DNA of 8,265 nucleotides, from NCBI GenBank assembly GCA_002308195.1, contig DBVU01000061.1, positions 1 through 8,265 of the forward strand. Direction: 5' to 3'. This DNA is from Bacteroidales bacterium UBA1256 (lineage in GTDB: Bacteria > Bacteroidota > Bacteroidia > Bacteroidales > Paludibacteraceae). The first letter of the stretch is position 1, and each line of letters starts with the position of its first letter. This document shows positions 1 through 8,265 of the stretch, one piece after another. The notes beneath the pieces were generated by a model. That model searched no databases. It was not told where the DNA came from and saw only the letters and a list, made by a program, of their open reading frames with translations. The position numbers and the translations under genes are program-made.

Positions 1-18
1 TTTTTTCTCTTTTGCCAT
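1..18 (-). CDS. Possible start of a further minus-strand gene, cut by the window edge
   Basis: On the minus strand an ATG at 18-16 opens a reading frame that runs off the window after six codons (MAKEKK). The 40 bases before it are rich in A and poor in G, as is usual for leaders in Bacteroidota, where Shine-Dalgarno sites are rare. It would lie 48 bases downstream of the ATPase gene on the same strand. Six lysine-rich codons do not identify a family, so no function is proposed. The frame could also be chance. Confidence 0.3.
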
Positions 19-66
19 TGTTGTTATTGTCTTTTTTGTATAGTGTTGTTTGTTCTGTAGTCCGGA

Positions 67-1344
67 TTAATAGAGGAATCCCAGCAGCCACAACGGTATC
101 AGGTTACCGCGTCCGGTTTCCAGCTCGCCTACCGCTGTCGGACGAATAGTATCGCGTTGCGGAGCACGCTCACGAACATCGAAATAGTACTTGTTGTCTA
201 TGACGAACATCGCATTGCGCTCGGTAGCGTTCACCTTGTGTGAACCGTGAATCGAAGCATAGAAGCAGGTCTCATACAGGTCCATAGGATTTTGCTCACG
301 CATGAAATTCATATAGGCCAAGTTGGTATTGTGCATATATACCTTCGACGGCTTCATCGGGAAATTCTTATGCTCTAGATACAACAGGTTGATCAGACGC
401 GAATCCTTCAGATACTTGATATAGTTCATCGTAGTAGCACGACTCAGTCCGATATCCTCCGAGATACTGCTGACATTCAGCGCACACGGCGTCTCGCACA
501 TCAGTATATAGAGCAGTTTGCGCAGTTTGTGCAGGCATGCCACATCTATCTGCTTGTTCATCAGCACGTCCACCTCCAGCTGCGTATTCATCGTCTTCAG
601 CAACTCTACATCAAAATCGTTGCTCTCCAGATAACTGGGATAATAGCCGTGACGCAGATAACTCTGGAAATAATCCAACGGACGCACACGCTCGCAAATC
701 TCACGCGAGATGGAAGCGTGGTGCTGCAGGATCTCCTCCAATGTATAGGAATGGAAATGCAAGCCGGTCTGGATATTCAGATACTCGCGGAACGAGAATC
801 CACGCAAGTTGTACGTCTTCACTATGTCGCCAATATCACGGTTCTCTTCCTCAATAGCCAATACCGGTGTAGCGCAGAAAATGATGTGTAGCGATTTAAA
901 CTTGCTATAGCATCTGCGCAATTCGTGAGCCCAGTCCGGATACTTGAATATCTGGTCAATAAACAGATACTCACCACCGTTGCTCACAAACTCTGCCGCC
1001 AATTCTATTAGCGAATGCTGGGTAAAGAAGAAGTCATTTAGATTGACATACAGACACGGACGGGCATTTGGGTTCTGACGCCTACGTCTGCGACCGTCGG
1101 GTACGTACTCTTCCTGTTGGTTCTTCTTTTTCTCCTCAATCTCTTTGGCACTCGTCAGCAGAAAATCAGTCTTTCCTACTCCACGCCCGCCTTTGATAGC
1201 TATCAGACGGTCGTCCCAGTTGATCTCGTCCAGCAGTTTGCGACGGATAGGCATCGACGAGTGGGATACCAAGTAATCATGGATCCTGATAAATGCGTCT
1301 AACATGGAGACTTCTTTCTCATTAGCTTCTTCGTCTTTTTTCAT
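67..1344 (-). CDS. Bacteroidota AAA-family ATPase (AAA_14/DUF4143-like), function unknown
   Basis: A 425-residue cytoplasmic P-loop ATPase with no signal peptide or membrane segment. The Walker A loop GGRGVGKT is at residues 52-59. The Walker B strand YLFID is at 126-130 and is followed by Gln131 where many AAA proteins have the catalytic Glu. The segment ATP at 158-160 fits a sensor-type strand, and NLRGFSFREYLN (179-190) is typical of this ATPase family. A winged-helix-like part lies around 285-325 (SEDIGLSRATTMNYIKYLKDSRL), followed by a DUF4143-like C-terminal part. The end, IPLWLLGFLY, resembles the natural end of Bacteroidota members as I remember them, so the protein looks complete. 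Residues 70-96 form a charged, Arg-rich insertion. The start is the only ATG ahead of a plausible N-terminus. It follows the ferredoxin gene on the same strand, but a hairpin lies between them. I see no clear TAnnTTTG promoter in the 92-base gap. The cellular role and targets of this family are not established. Confidence 0.85.
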   Translation of the reverse strand: MKKDEEANEKEVSMLDAFIRIHDYLVSHSSMPIRRKLLDEINWDDRLIAIKGGRGVGKTDFLLTSAKEIEEKKKNQQEEYVPDGRRRRRQNPNARPCLYVNLNDFFFTQHSLIELAAEFVSNGGEYLFIDQIFKYPDWAHELRRCYSKFKSLHIIFCATPVLAIEEENRDIGDIVKTYNLRGFSFREYLNIQTGLHFHSYTLEEILQHHASISREICERVRPLDYFQSYLRHGYYPSYLESNDFDVELLKTMNTQLEVDVLMNKQIDVACLHKLRKLLYILMCETPCALNVSSISEDIGLSRATTMNYIKYLKDSRLINLLYLEHKNFPMKPSKVYMHNTNLAYMNFMREQNPMDLYETCFYASIHGSHKVNATERNAMFVIDNKYYFDVRERAPQRDTIRPTAVGELETGRGNLIPLWLLGFLY

Positions 1345-1383
1345 CGGTTCGTAGGTTAATGTTTGGTAATGATGGCTGCAACC

Positions 1384-1415
1384 GAAAAGCGAGGGACTAC
1401 GCGCGGTAGTCCCTC
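1384..1415 (-). terminator. Hairpin terminator downstream of the ferredoxin gene
   Basis: A perfect 10-bp inverted repeat (1391-1400 and 1406-1415, sequence GAGGGACTAC) closes on a 5-base loop, 22 bases after the ferredoxin stop codon. Read on the minus strand it is followed by GCTTTTCGG, a short T-run, so it fits a modest Rho-independent terminator. It would partly separate the ferredoxin from the ATPase gene. Confidence 0.7.
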
Positions 1416-1436
1416 TTAGGTCGCCTCAAGCGCCTA

Positions 1437-1601
1437 TCAGAGACTGATAGCGCCACTCGGACATACATCTGCACATGTGCCGCACTCTGCACAGAGTTCA
1501 GGATCAATCGAGTAGTGTTCACCCTCCTTGATTGCGCCTAGCGGACACTCGTCAATACACGTACCACATGCGATACAATCGGTTGAAATTTTGTAAGCCA
1601 T
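1437..1601 (-). CDS. 2[4Fe-4S] bacterial-type ferredoxin
   Basis: A 54-residue small acidic electron carrier of the clostridial dicluster type, acting in the cytoplasm. I translated it directly. It has two CxxCxxCxxxCP motifs: Cys9, 12, 15 and 19 (with Pro20), and Cys37, 40, 43 and 47 (with Pro48). These supply all eight ligands for two [4Fe-4S] clusters. The length is normal for the family (about 55 residues) and the two halves show the expected internal duplication (CPLGAI and CPSGAI). The start ATG at 1601 gives the usual N-terminus MAYKIS and is preceded by an AT-rich leader. The gene is monocistronic, with its own promoter around 1662-1669 and a hairpin after the stop. Likely partners are pyruvate or other 2-oxoacid:ferredoxin oxidoreductases or hydrogenases, typical of anaerobic Bacteroidales, but none is encoded nearby. 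Confidence 0.95.
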   Translation of the reverse strand: MAYKISTDCIACGTCIDECPLGAIKEGEHYSIDPELCAECGTCADVCPSGAISL

Positions 1602-1661
1602 AATATATTTTTTATAAAAAGTGTTGAACGATCGTTGCCGAACATTTCATTTTTTCGGGTG

Positions 1662-1669
1662 CAAAAATA
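1662..1669 (-). promoter_or_regulatory. Putative Bacteroidota -7 box of the ferredoxin promoter
   Basis: On the minus strand TATTTTTG followed by C matches the Bacteroidota -7 consensus TAnnTTTG, about 60 bases upstream of the ferredoxin ATG. It sits directly downstream of a run of ten T. No perfect TTTG -33 element is found 19-21 bases further up; the nearest is a TTG at 1688-1686. The call therefore rests on the -7 box alone. Confidence 0.55.
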
Positions 1670-1782
1670 CAAAAAAAAAATCGAACAAGCAAGAAGTTGG
1701 GAGATTTTTTACAAAAAAAATCTATTTTTACCCTTCCATTCACCTGACAGATACGAGACAATCACGTATCCCACACCACCAT

Positions 1783-1803
1783 ATAATATACTTTGTATAT
1801 TAT
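1783..1803 (-). terminator. AT-only hairpin in the ruvC 3' region, weak terminator candidate
   Basis: An 8-bp inverted repeat (1783-1790 with 1796-1803) closes on a 5-base loop, beginning 14 bases after the ruvC stop codon on the minus strand. The stem is all A-T and no T-run follows it, so it is not a classical intrinsic terminator. It may be a 3'-end stabilising hairpin or chance in AT-rich DNA. Confidence 0.3.
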
Positions 1804-1817
1804 CGCGTGATTTTGAA

Positions 1818-2447
1818 TTACTTCTTTTTCTTGACAGATTGCAGGGCGGCCAGAAGTTGTGCATTCGGACCTGTCAGATTCTTGTCGGTCAAACCTTTAC
1901 GCTGTGCGTAAGTTTTCCAGTCCTTTGCGCCGCCTGACGATACGGGCAAACCCAGTTGCAAGAAGTGGCAATAAGCTATGGCCAACGCATCGGTGGCATC
2001 CAGTTTCTTGGGCATCTGCTCGTCAGGTATATGCAAAAAACGCTGCAGCATGGCTGCCACTTGTTGCTTCGTGCTGTGACCATTGCCGGTAATAGCCATT
2101 TTGATCTTCATCGGAGAATATTCGTAGACTGGCACATCCTTGCTCAGCGCAGCCGCGATAGCCACTCCCTGAGCATGCACAATCTTGATCATCGTTTGCG
2201 GGTTTTTGTCCACAAACTGCGTCTCAATACTCAAGCAAGAAGGATGGTATTTTTCTATCAGATTTTGCAGAAAAAAGAACTCTTGCTGCAAACGCGGATA
2301 CTGGCCTTCCAGTTTATGCACATCCTGAACGCCAAACTCCAGAATTTCAACCTGTTGGCCTATCGTTTTCAGCACGGCGTAACCCATAAAAAGAGTGCCC
2401 GGGTCAACGCCTAAAATAATATGTTCAGTCCTCAGTTTGTCCTGCAT
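1818..2447 (-). CDS. ruvC: Holliday junction resolvase RuvC
   Basis: Crossover junction endonuclease, 209 residues from the chosen start. It cuts Holliday junctions symmetrically during homologous recombination, working with the RuvAB branch-migration motor. The four acidic catalytic residues are all present: Asp15 in ILGVDPGT, Glu75 in SIETQF, and Asp150 and Asp153 in LDATDALAIAYCH. The conserved KMAITGNG stretch (116-123) is also there. A basic tail ending VKKKK runs beyond the usual core. An in-frame ATG 57 bases upstream (2504) would add a basic extension, MVLSVRTRLPNRPTK onward, that has no counterpart in the family and would lie deep inside the preceding gene. I therefore chose 2447, which places the DPG motif about where it lies in known RuvC proteins. 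The start overlaps the end of the small membrane-protein gene by 23 bases, so translation is probably coupled. ruvA and ruvB are not in the window. Confidence 0.95.
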   Translation of the reverse strand: MQDKLRTEHIILGVDPGTLFMGYAVLKTIGQQVEILEFGVQDVHKLEGQYPRLQQEFFFLQNLIEKYHPSCLSIETQFVDKNPQTMIKIVHAQGVAIAAALSKDVPVYEYSPMKIKMAITGNGHSTKQQVAAMLQRFLHIPDEQMPKKLDATDALAIAYCHFLQLGLPVSSGGAKDWKTYAQRKGLTDKNLTGPNAQLLAALQSVKKKK

Positions 2448-2634
2448 CCTCAGGCTTCGTTTCGTCGGTCGGTTTGGGAGCCTCGTGCGTACGGACAAAA
2501 CCACGGGCTATCACTACGACAGCACCGGCTACCAGCACATAATCGGCATACGGCTCTATCTTGCAGATACTCATTACTGCACCTGTCGCCAAAATCACCA
2601 GTCCGACAATCAGTATAATAGTAGATTTTCTCAT
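2425..2634 (-). CDS. Small two-helix membrane protein of unknown function
   Basis: A 69-residue protein with two predicted membrane helices, roughly residues 4-24 and 29-47. They are separated by a very short turn containing KIEPY. A 20-residue acidic, Pro- and Thr-rich hydrophilic tail (about 50-69) follows. No enzymatic motif is visible and I do not recognise a named family. It is probably real because its start overlaps the stop of the FtsB-like gene by 4 bases (ATGA, 2631-2634), its end overlaps the ruvC start by 23 bases, and its hydrophobic-then-charged pattern is coherent. With such short loops, both ends are probably on the same side of the inner membrane; the basic residues after helix 2 suggest the cytoplasmic side. 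A division-related role would be guilt by association only. Confidence 0.75.
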   Translation of the reverse strand: MRKSTIILIVGLVILATGAVMSICKIEPYADYVLVAGAVVVIARGFVRTHEAPKPTDETKPEDAGQTED

Positions 2635-2936
2635 TGTTTCTCCTCCACCAGATAGATATCTTCGTCTTTCTCGTGCATAAAGTATTGTTCGCGCGCAAAG
2701 CGCTCCAGGCTATCCGGATCATTCAGCATCTCTATCTCTGCCTGCGTAGCTTCTATGCCCGCACGGTACATATCGCGCTGCTGCTCCAGATGACGAATCT
2801 CGCGACCACGACGGACGAAATGGATCATACTCTGGTCGCCGATAAACAGATAGACAACCAGAAATACGAGCAAAGTAATCACGTACTTTCCCCACGAGCG
2901 CAACTTGATTTTGTCCAAAAATTCCGAAAAAGTCAT
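2631..2936 (-). CDS. FtsB/DivIC-family septum formation initiator
   Basis: A 101-residue bitopic inner-membrane protein of the cell division machinery. Family members form a complex with FtsL and FtsQ/DivIB that activates septal peptidoglycan synthesis. Visible features, in order: a short basic cytoplasmic N-terminus, one membrane helix at about 17-32, a predicted coiled coil at about 42-72 (heptad-like, ending in EIEMLNDPDSLERF) and the typical ending AREQYFMHEKDEDIYLVEE. In this family the latter is the conserved 'AR(E/K)xYfM...E.vyvve' region after the coiled coil. The length is normal. It is the first gene of a three-gene operon with the small membrane protein and ruvC, driven by the minus-strand promoter at 2970-3001. 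Whether it is the functional FtsB or a DivIC paralogue cannot be decided from the sequence. Confidence 0.88.
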   Translation of the reverse strand: MTFSEFLDKIKLRSWGKYVITLLVFLVVYLFIGDQSMIHFVRRGREIRHLEQQRDMYRAGIEATQAEIEMLNDPDSLERFAREQYFMHEKDEDIYLVEEKQ

Positions 2937-2969
2937 GGTCGGTTAATACTATTTTTTCAAAATCGAGTG

Positions 2970-3001
2970 CAAAGTTACACTTTTTTTTGCACATATGCAA
3001 A
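2970..3001 (-). promoter_or_regulatory. Bacteroidota promoter for the ftsB-like/ruvC operon
   Basis: Read on the minus strand, a TTTG -33 box (3001-2998) lies 20 bases before a perfect -7 box TAACTTTG (2977-2970), about 34 bases upstream of the ftsB-like ATG. Both match the Bacteroidota consensus TTTG-N19-20-TAnnTTTG. It interlocks with the opposite promoter. Confidence 0.75.
2986..3001. repeat. Perfect dyad TTTGCA-N4-TGCAAA joining the two -33 boxes
   Basis: A 6-4-6 inverted repeat (2986-2991 and 2996-3001). Its left arm contains the -33 box of the plus promoter and its right arm that of the minus promoter. It could be an operator for a dimeric regulator or simply follow from the geometry of two overlapping promoters. 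Confidence 0.6.
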
Positions 3002-3017
3002 TTTTTTCGTACCTTTG
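2986..3017 (+). promoter_or_regulatory. Bacteroidota promoter for the nuclease-ligA-dapA operon
   Basis: TTTG (2986-2989), a 20-base spacer, and TACCTTTG followed by C (3010-3017) match the Bacteroidota -33/-7 consensus. The -7 box lies 26 bases upstream of the nuclease ATG at 3044, which predicts a leader of roughly 20 bases. Confidence 0.78.
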
Positions 3018-3043
3018 CCGCACATTTGTAACACAAATCGGTC

Positions 3044-6608
<3,565 letters not shown>

Positions 6609-6620
6609 ATAGGATTAGAA

Positions 6621-7157
6621 ATGAGTCTGAAAGAACGAATATTTAACCGCTGCGTGCGGAAACAACCGGTGCGTGAACCGCGTTTCCCGCATTTTGAGCG
6701 CCCACTGAAAGTGTTGGTGCTATACCGCAGCGATGTACTGGAACGTAACGATGCCGTCAAGGCCATTCGCCAAGATCTGCTCCGCCGTCAAATGGACACA
6801 ACGCTTTGGGGCTTTGTGCCGAAAAAAGAGATCACTTCGCTCATCCTGCCGCAGAGCCGTATTCTGGGACTGAATGATTACACCATTTGGGGCAAACCGC
6901 AGCAATCTGTCCTAGACGATTTATGCAAAGAGCAATACGATGTTTTGCTTGACCTGACTACGCAACCTTGCTTGTCGCTGCGCTATTTGGCACTGTATGC
7001 CAAAGCCAATTGCAAAGTGGGGCTGAACTTAGGCGAAGGCATACACGACCTACTGATCTCCCCTCCCGATTTGGATGCCACGCAAGCGGCACCGGAAACA
7101 GGTTGGCTCTACACACAATTTATCAACTATCTAACAGCCATCAAAAGCAATGATTAA
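6621..7157 (+). CDS. Conserved Bacteroidota protein of unknown function (DUF6913-like)
   Basis: A 178-residue soluble protein with no signal peptide or membrane helix and a basic N-terminus (KERIFNRCVRKQPVREPRF). From memory it resembles the Bacteroidota family DUF6913; I could not check this. The body looks alpha/beta: a strand KVLVLY (30-35), another around TTLWGFVP (60-67), then YDVLLDLT (106-113), a helix (LRYLALYAKAN, 120-130) and CKVGLNL (131-137). The pattern 'yDvLlDLt...aL..yA.a..kvGl' is reminiscent of the N-terminal Rossmann-like half of GT-B/GT9 glycosyltransferases, but there is no C-terminal sugar-nucleotide half, so activity is unlikely on this evidence. The start ATG follows AGGATTAGAA, an unusually SD-like AGGA six bases before it. 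It lies 12 bases after ligA, and its end overlaps dapA by 8 bases, so it is clearly part of the operon. Confidence 0.85.
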   Translation: MSLKERIFNRCVRKQPVREPRFPHFERPLKVLVLYRSDVLERNDAVKAIRQDLLRRQMDTTLWGFVPKKEITSLILPQSRILGLNDYTIWGKPQQSVLDDLCKEQYDVLLDLTTQPCLSLRYLALYAKANCKVGLNLGEGIHDLLISPPDLDATQAAPETGWLYTQFINYLTAIKSND

Positions 7158-8004
7158 AGGATTAGGCACCGCGCTTATTACGCCCTTCAAGGCTGACCAA
7201 TCGGTTGATTACGAGTCGCTTGACCGTCTACTGGACACCCAGTTGACCGGTCATGTAGATTATATTGTTGTACTAGGCACAACCGGCGAAGCGGCCACTA
7301 TGAGCAGTGAAGAAAAGCAACAGGTGCGCAGATATATTGTTGATTATGTCCACGGCCGTTTGCCTTTGGTACTAGGCGTCGGAGGCAACAACACCAAAGT
7401 TGTCTGTGCAGAATTGCAAGCTATGCGCGATGAACTGAAACGCGATTATGCCGCCATACTGAGCGTCTGTCCATACTACAACAAGCCAAACCAAGAAGGA
7501 CTATTCCAACATTTCTGTGCGATAGCCGAGGCAAGTCCGATTCCGGTCGTATTATATAATGTTCCCGGGCGCACGGGCGTGAACCTATTGCCGGAAACAG
7601 TCATCCGTATCTACGAAGCGCAGCCCGAGAAGATCTGCGGAATCAAAGAAGCCAGTGGCAACCTCGAGCAAATCAAACATTTGATTGATTTGGCAAAAGG
7701 CAAATTGTTGGTCATTTCAGGAGACGACGGTATCGCCTGCGAAGTAATGCAAGCCGGAGGAGCCGGACTGATTTCTGTAGCCTCAAATGCTTTCCCGGAA
7801 GATTTCTACGATATCGTTCATAGAAAGGACCAAGCTAAGCAAGCGAAGTATGCAGAAATGATTCGCCTACTCTTTGCCGAAGGAAATCCGGTGGGTATTA
7901 AAGCTGTTCTGGCGCAAAAAGGTATTATTCAGAATTATCTGCGCTTGCCGCTTGTTCCCGCTAGCAAACAACTAATAGAACAGATACAAAAAGAGCTCGC
8001 TTAA
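7150..8004 (+). CDS. dapA: 4-hydroxy-tetrahydrodipicolinate synthase (DapA)
   Basis: Condenses pyruvate with aspartate-semialdehyde, the first committed step to diaminopimelate for peptidoglycan and to lysine, in the cytoplasm, usually as a tetramer. At 284 residues it is close to the family norm (about 290). It is a TIM barrel with the key residues visible: the Schiff-base Lys166 in GIKEASGN (164-171), Tyr136 and Arg141 in YNVPGRTG (136-143), Thr44 and Thr45 in GTTGEA (43-48), and Tyr109 in CPYYNKPNQEG. The GDDG motif (191-194 region) precedes the strand GAGLISVASN. The start ATG at 7150 overlaps the preceding stop by 8 bases and gives the typical N-terminus ending ALITPF. It is the last gene of the operon. 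No lysine riboswitch is present in front of it, and its stop codon sits in the loop of the terminator. Confidence 0.97.
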   Translation: MIKGLGTALITPFKADQSVDYESLDRLLDTQLTGHVDYIVVLGTTGEAATMSSEEKQQVRRYIVDYVHGRLPLVLGVGGNNTKVVCAELQAMRDELKRDYAAILSVCPYYNKPNQEGLFQHFCAIAEASPIPVVLYNVPGRTGVNLLPETVIRIYEAQPEKICGIKEASGNLEQIKHLIDLAKGKLLVISGDDGIACEVMQAGGAGLISVASNAFPEDFYDIVHRKDQAKQAKYAEMIRLLFAEGNPVGIKAVLAQKGIIQNYLRLPLVPASKQLIEQIQKELA

Positions 8005-8025
8005 TAGCGGGCTCTTTAAGTTTTG
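7990..8025. terminator. Bidirectional hairpin terminator between dapA and rplT
   Basis: An 11-position stem (7990-8000 with 8007-8017; ten matched pairs plus one T-G) closes on the loop TTAATA, which contains the dapA stop codon (8002-8004). On the plus strand it is followed by AAGTTTTG. On the minus strand it is followed by a T-rich run (CTCTTTTTGTAT) inside the dapA frame. It can therefore stop both the dapA operon and the convergent rplT transcript. Confidence 0.85.
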
Positions 8026-8046
8026 TAAGAATCTAAACCGAGCGAT

Positions 8047-8265
8047 TTATTTCGCTTTCTTTGCTTTCTCGACGATTGCTTTGAACGCAGCAGGCTGGTT
8101 CATAGCGAGGTCGGCAAGCACTTTGCGGTTGATAACGATTCCTGCTTTCTTGAGTTGACCCATGAATTGGCTGTAGCTCATGCCTTCGAGGCGAGCAGCA
8201 GCGTTCACACGCTGAATCCAGAGAGCACGGAAAGTGCGTTTTTTGTTCTTACGATCGCGGTAAGC
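8047..8265 (-). CDS. rplT: 50S ribosomal protein L20, C-terminal part (5' end outside the window)
   Basis: The last 72 residues of L20 and the TAA stop, which I translated directly. L20 binds 23S rRNA early in assembly of the large ribosomal subunit. Recognisable family stretches are [46 protein letters not shown] and the ending [12 protein letters not shown] complete L20 is about 115-120 residues, so roughly the first 45 lie beyond the right edge. It is usually encoded after infC and rpmI, which would then be further right. The gene converges on dapA with 42 bases between the two stop codons, and they share a terminator hairpin. L20 can autoregulate its operon in other bacteria, but the leader is not in the window. 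Confidence 0.96.
   Translation of the reverse strand, partial: AYRDRKNKKRTFRALWIQRVNAAARLEGMSYSQFMGQLKKAGIVINRKVLADLAMNQPAAFKAIVEKAKKAK

Larger units (their letters stand above)
1602..1817. other. AT-rich intergenic region between ruvC and the ferredoxin gene
   Basis: This 216-base gap contains no credible coding region. It holds the ferredoxin leader with the 10-base palindrome AACGATCGTT (1627-1636), the -7 box at 1662-1669 and an A10 run (1671-1680, T10 on the transcribed minus strand). Three inverted repeats follow towards ruvC: AGATTTTTT at 1702-1710 with 1715-1723; GATACG at 1750-1755 with CGTATC at 1765-1770; and ATAATATA at 1783-1790 with TATATTAT at 1796-1803. The last two lie just after the ruvC stop and may form its transcript 3' end. 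Confidence 0.6.

Noticed and set aside
1671..1720. A10 and A8 runs as a possible phase-variable promoter spacer
   Set aside because: The T10 run lies between the weak -33-like TTG and the -7 box of the ferredoxin promoter, so length change could alter spacing. With no good -33 box, and homopolymers common in such gaps, I did not promote this to a finding.
1621..1937. Plus-strand frames across the AT-rich gap and the ruvC end
   Set aside because: They are Lys/Phe-rich translations of homopolymer runs, with no family resemblance, and they run into the ruvC C-terminus on the opposite strand.
1956..2414. 152-codon plus-strand frame opposite ruvC
   Set aside because: It is complementary to the conserved ruvC catalytic region, has no recognisable motif or promoter, and is rich in His, Leu and Arg like other antisense shadows.
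2448..2504. Longer ruvC reading frame starting at an upstream ATG
   Set aside because: The extra 19 residues are basic and low in structure, have no counterpart in RuvC proteins, and would overlap the small membrane-protein gene by 80 bases. The ATG at 2447 gives a normal N-terminus.

Overview
The window looks like ordinary chromosome from a member of the Bacteroidota, most likely the order Bacteroidales. Three things point there: promoters with the Bacteroidota sigma-factor -7 motif TAnnTTTG, A-rich leaders instead of clear Shine-Dalgarno sites, and a secreted nuclease ending in what looks like a type IX secretion (T9SS) sorting domain. No 16S rRNA or other marker fixes the genus. Almost every gene is housekeeping, and I see no defence island, phage, transposon or CRISPR array.

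Left part, all on the minus strand. A possible gene start at the extreme left edge (1-18) lies downstream of a full-length Bacteroidota AAA/DUF4143-type ATPase (67-1344). A hairpin terminator separates the ATPase from a 54-residue 2[4Fe-4S] ferredoxin (1437-1601). A 216-base AT-rich gap (1602-1817) carries the ferredoxin promoter and several inverted repeats. Next comes a tight three-gene operon read right to left: an FtsB/DivIC-like division protein (2631-2936), a 69-residue two-helix membrane protein (2425-2634) and the Holliday junction resolvase RuvC (1818-2447). These genes overlap by 4 and 23 bases.

Right part. From the divergent promoter region 2937-3043, a plus-strand operon runs through a secreted endonuclease/exonuclease/phosphatase-fold nuclease (3044-4579), NAD-dependent DNA ligase LigA (4581-6608), a conserved protein of unknown function (6621-7157) and dihydrodipicolinate synthase DapA (7150-8004). 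The junctions are +1, +12 and -8 bases, which suggests co-transcription and probable translational coupling. A hairpin whose loop contains the dapA stop codon can end transcription from both sides. The 3' part of rplT (ribosomal protein L20) converges on it from the right edge.

Functionally, the window mixes genome maintenance (LigA, RuvC), cell division (FtsB-like), lysine/peptidoglycan precursor synthesis (DapA), electron transfer (ferredoxin), translation (L20) and an exported nuclease. The points most worth a second look are the interlocked divergent promoters, whose -33 boxes form one perfect dyad; the Walker B Asp-Gln of the ATPase; the unassigned protein between ligA and dapA; and the dual-use terminator.
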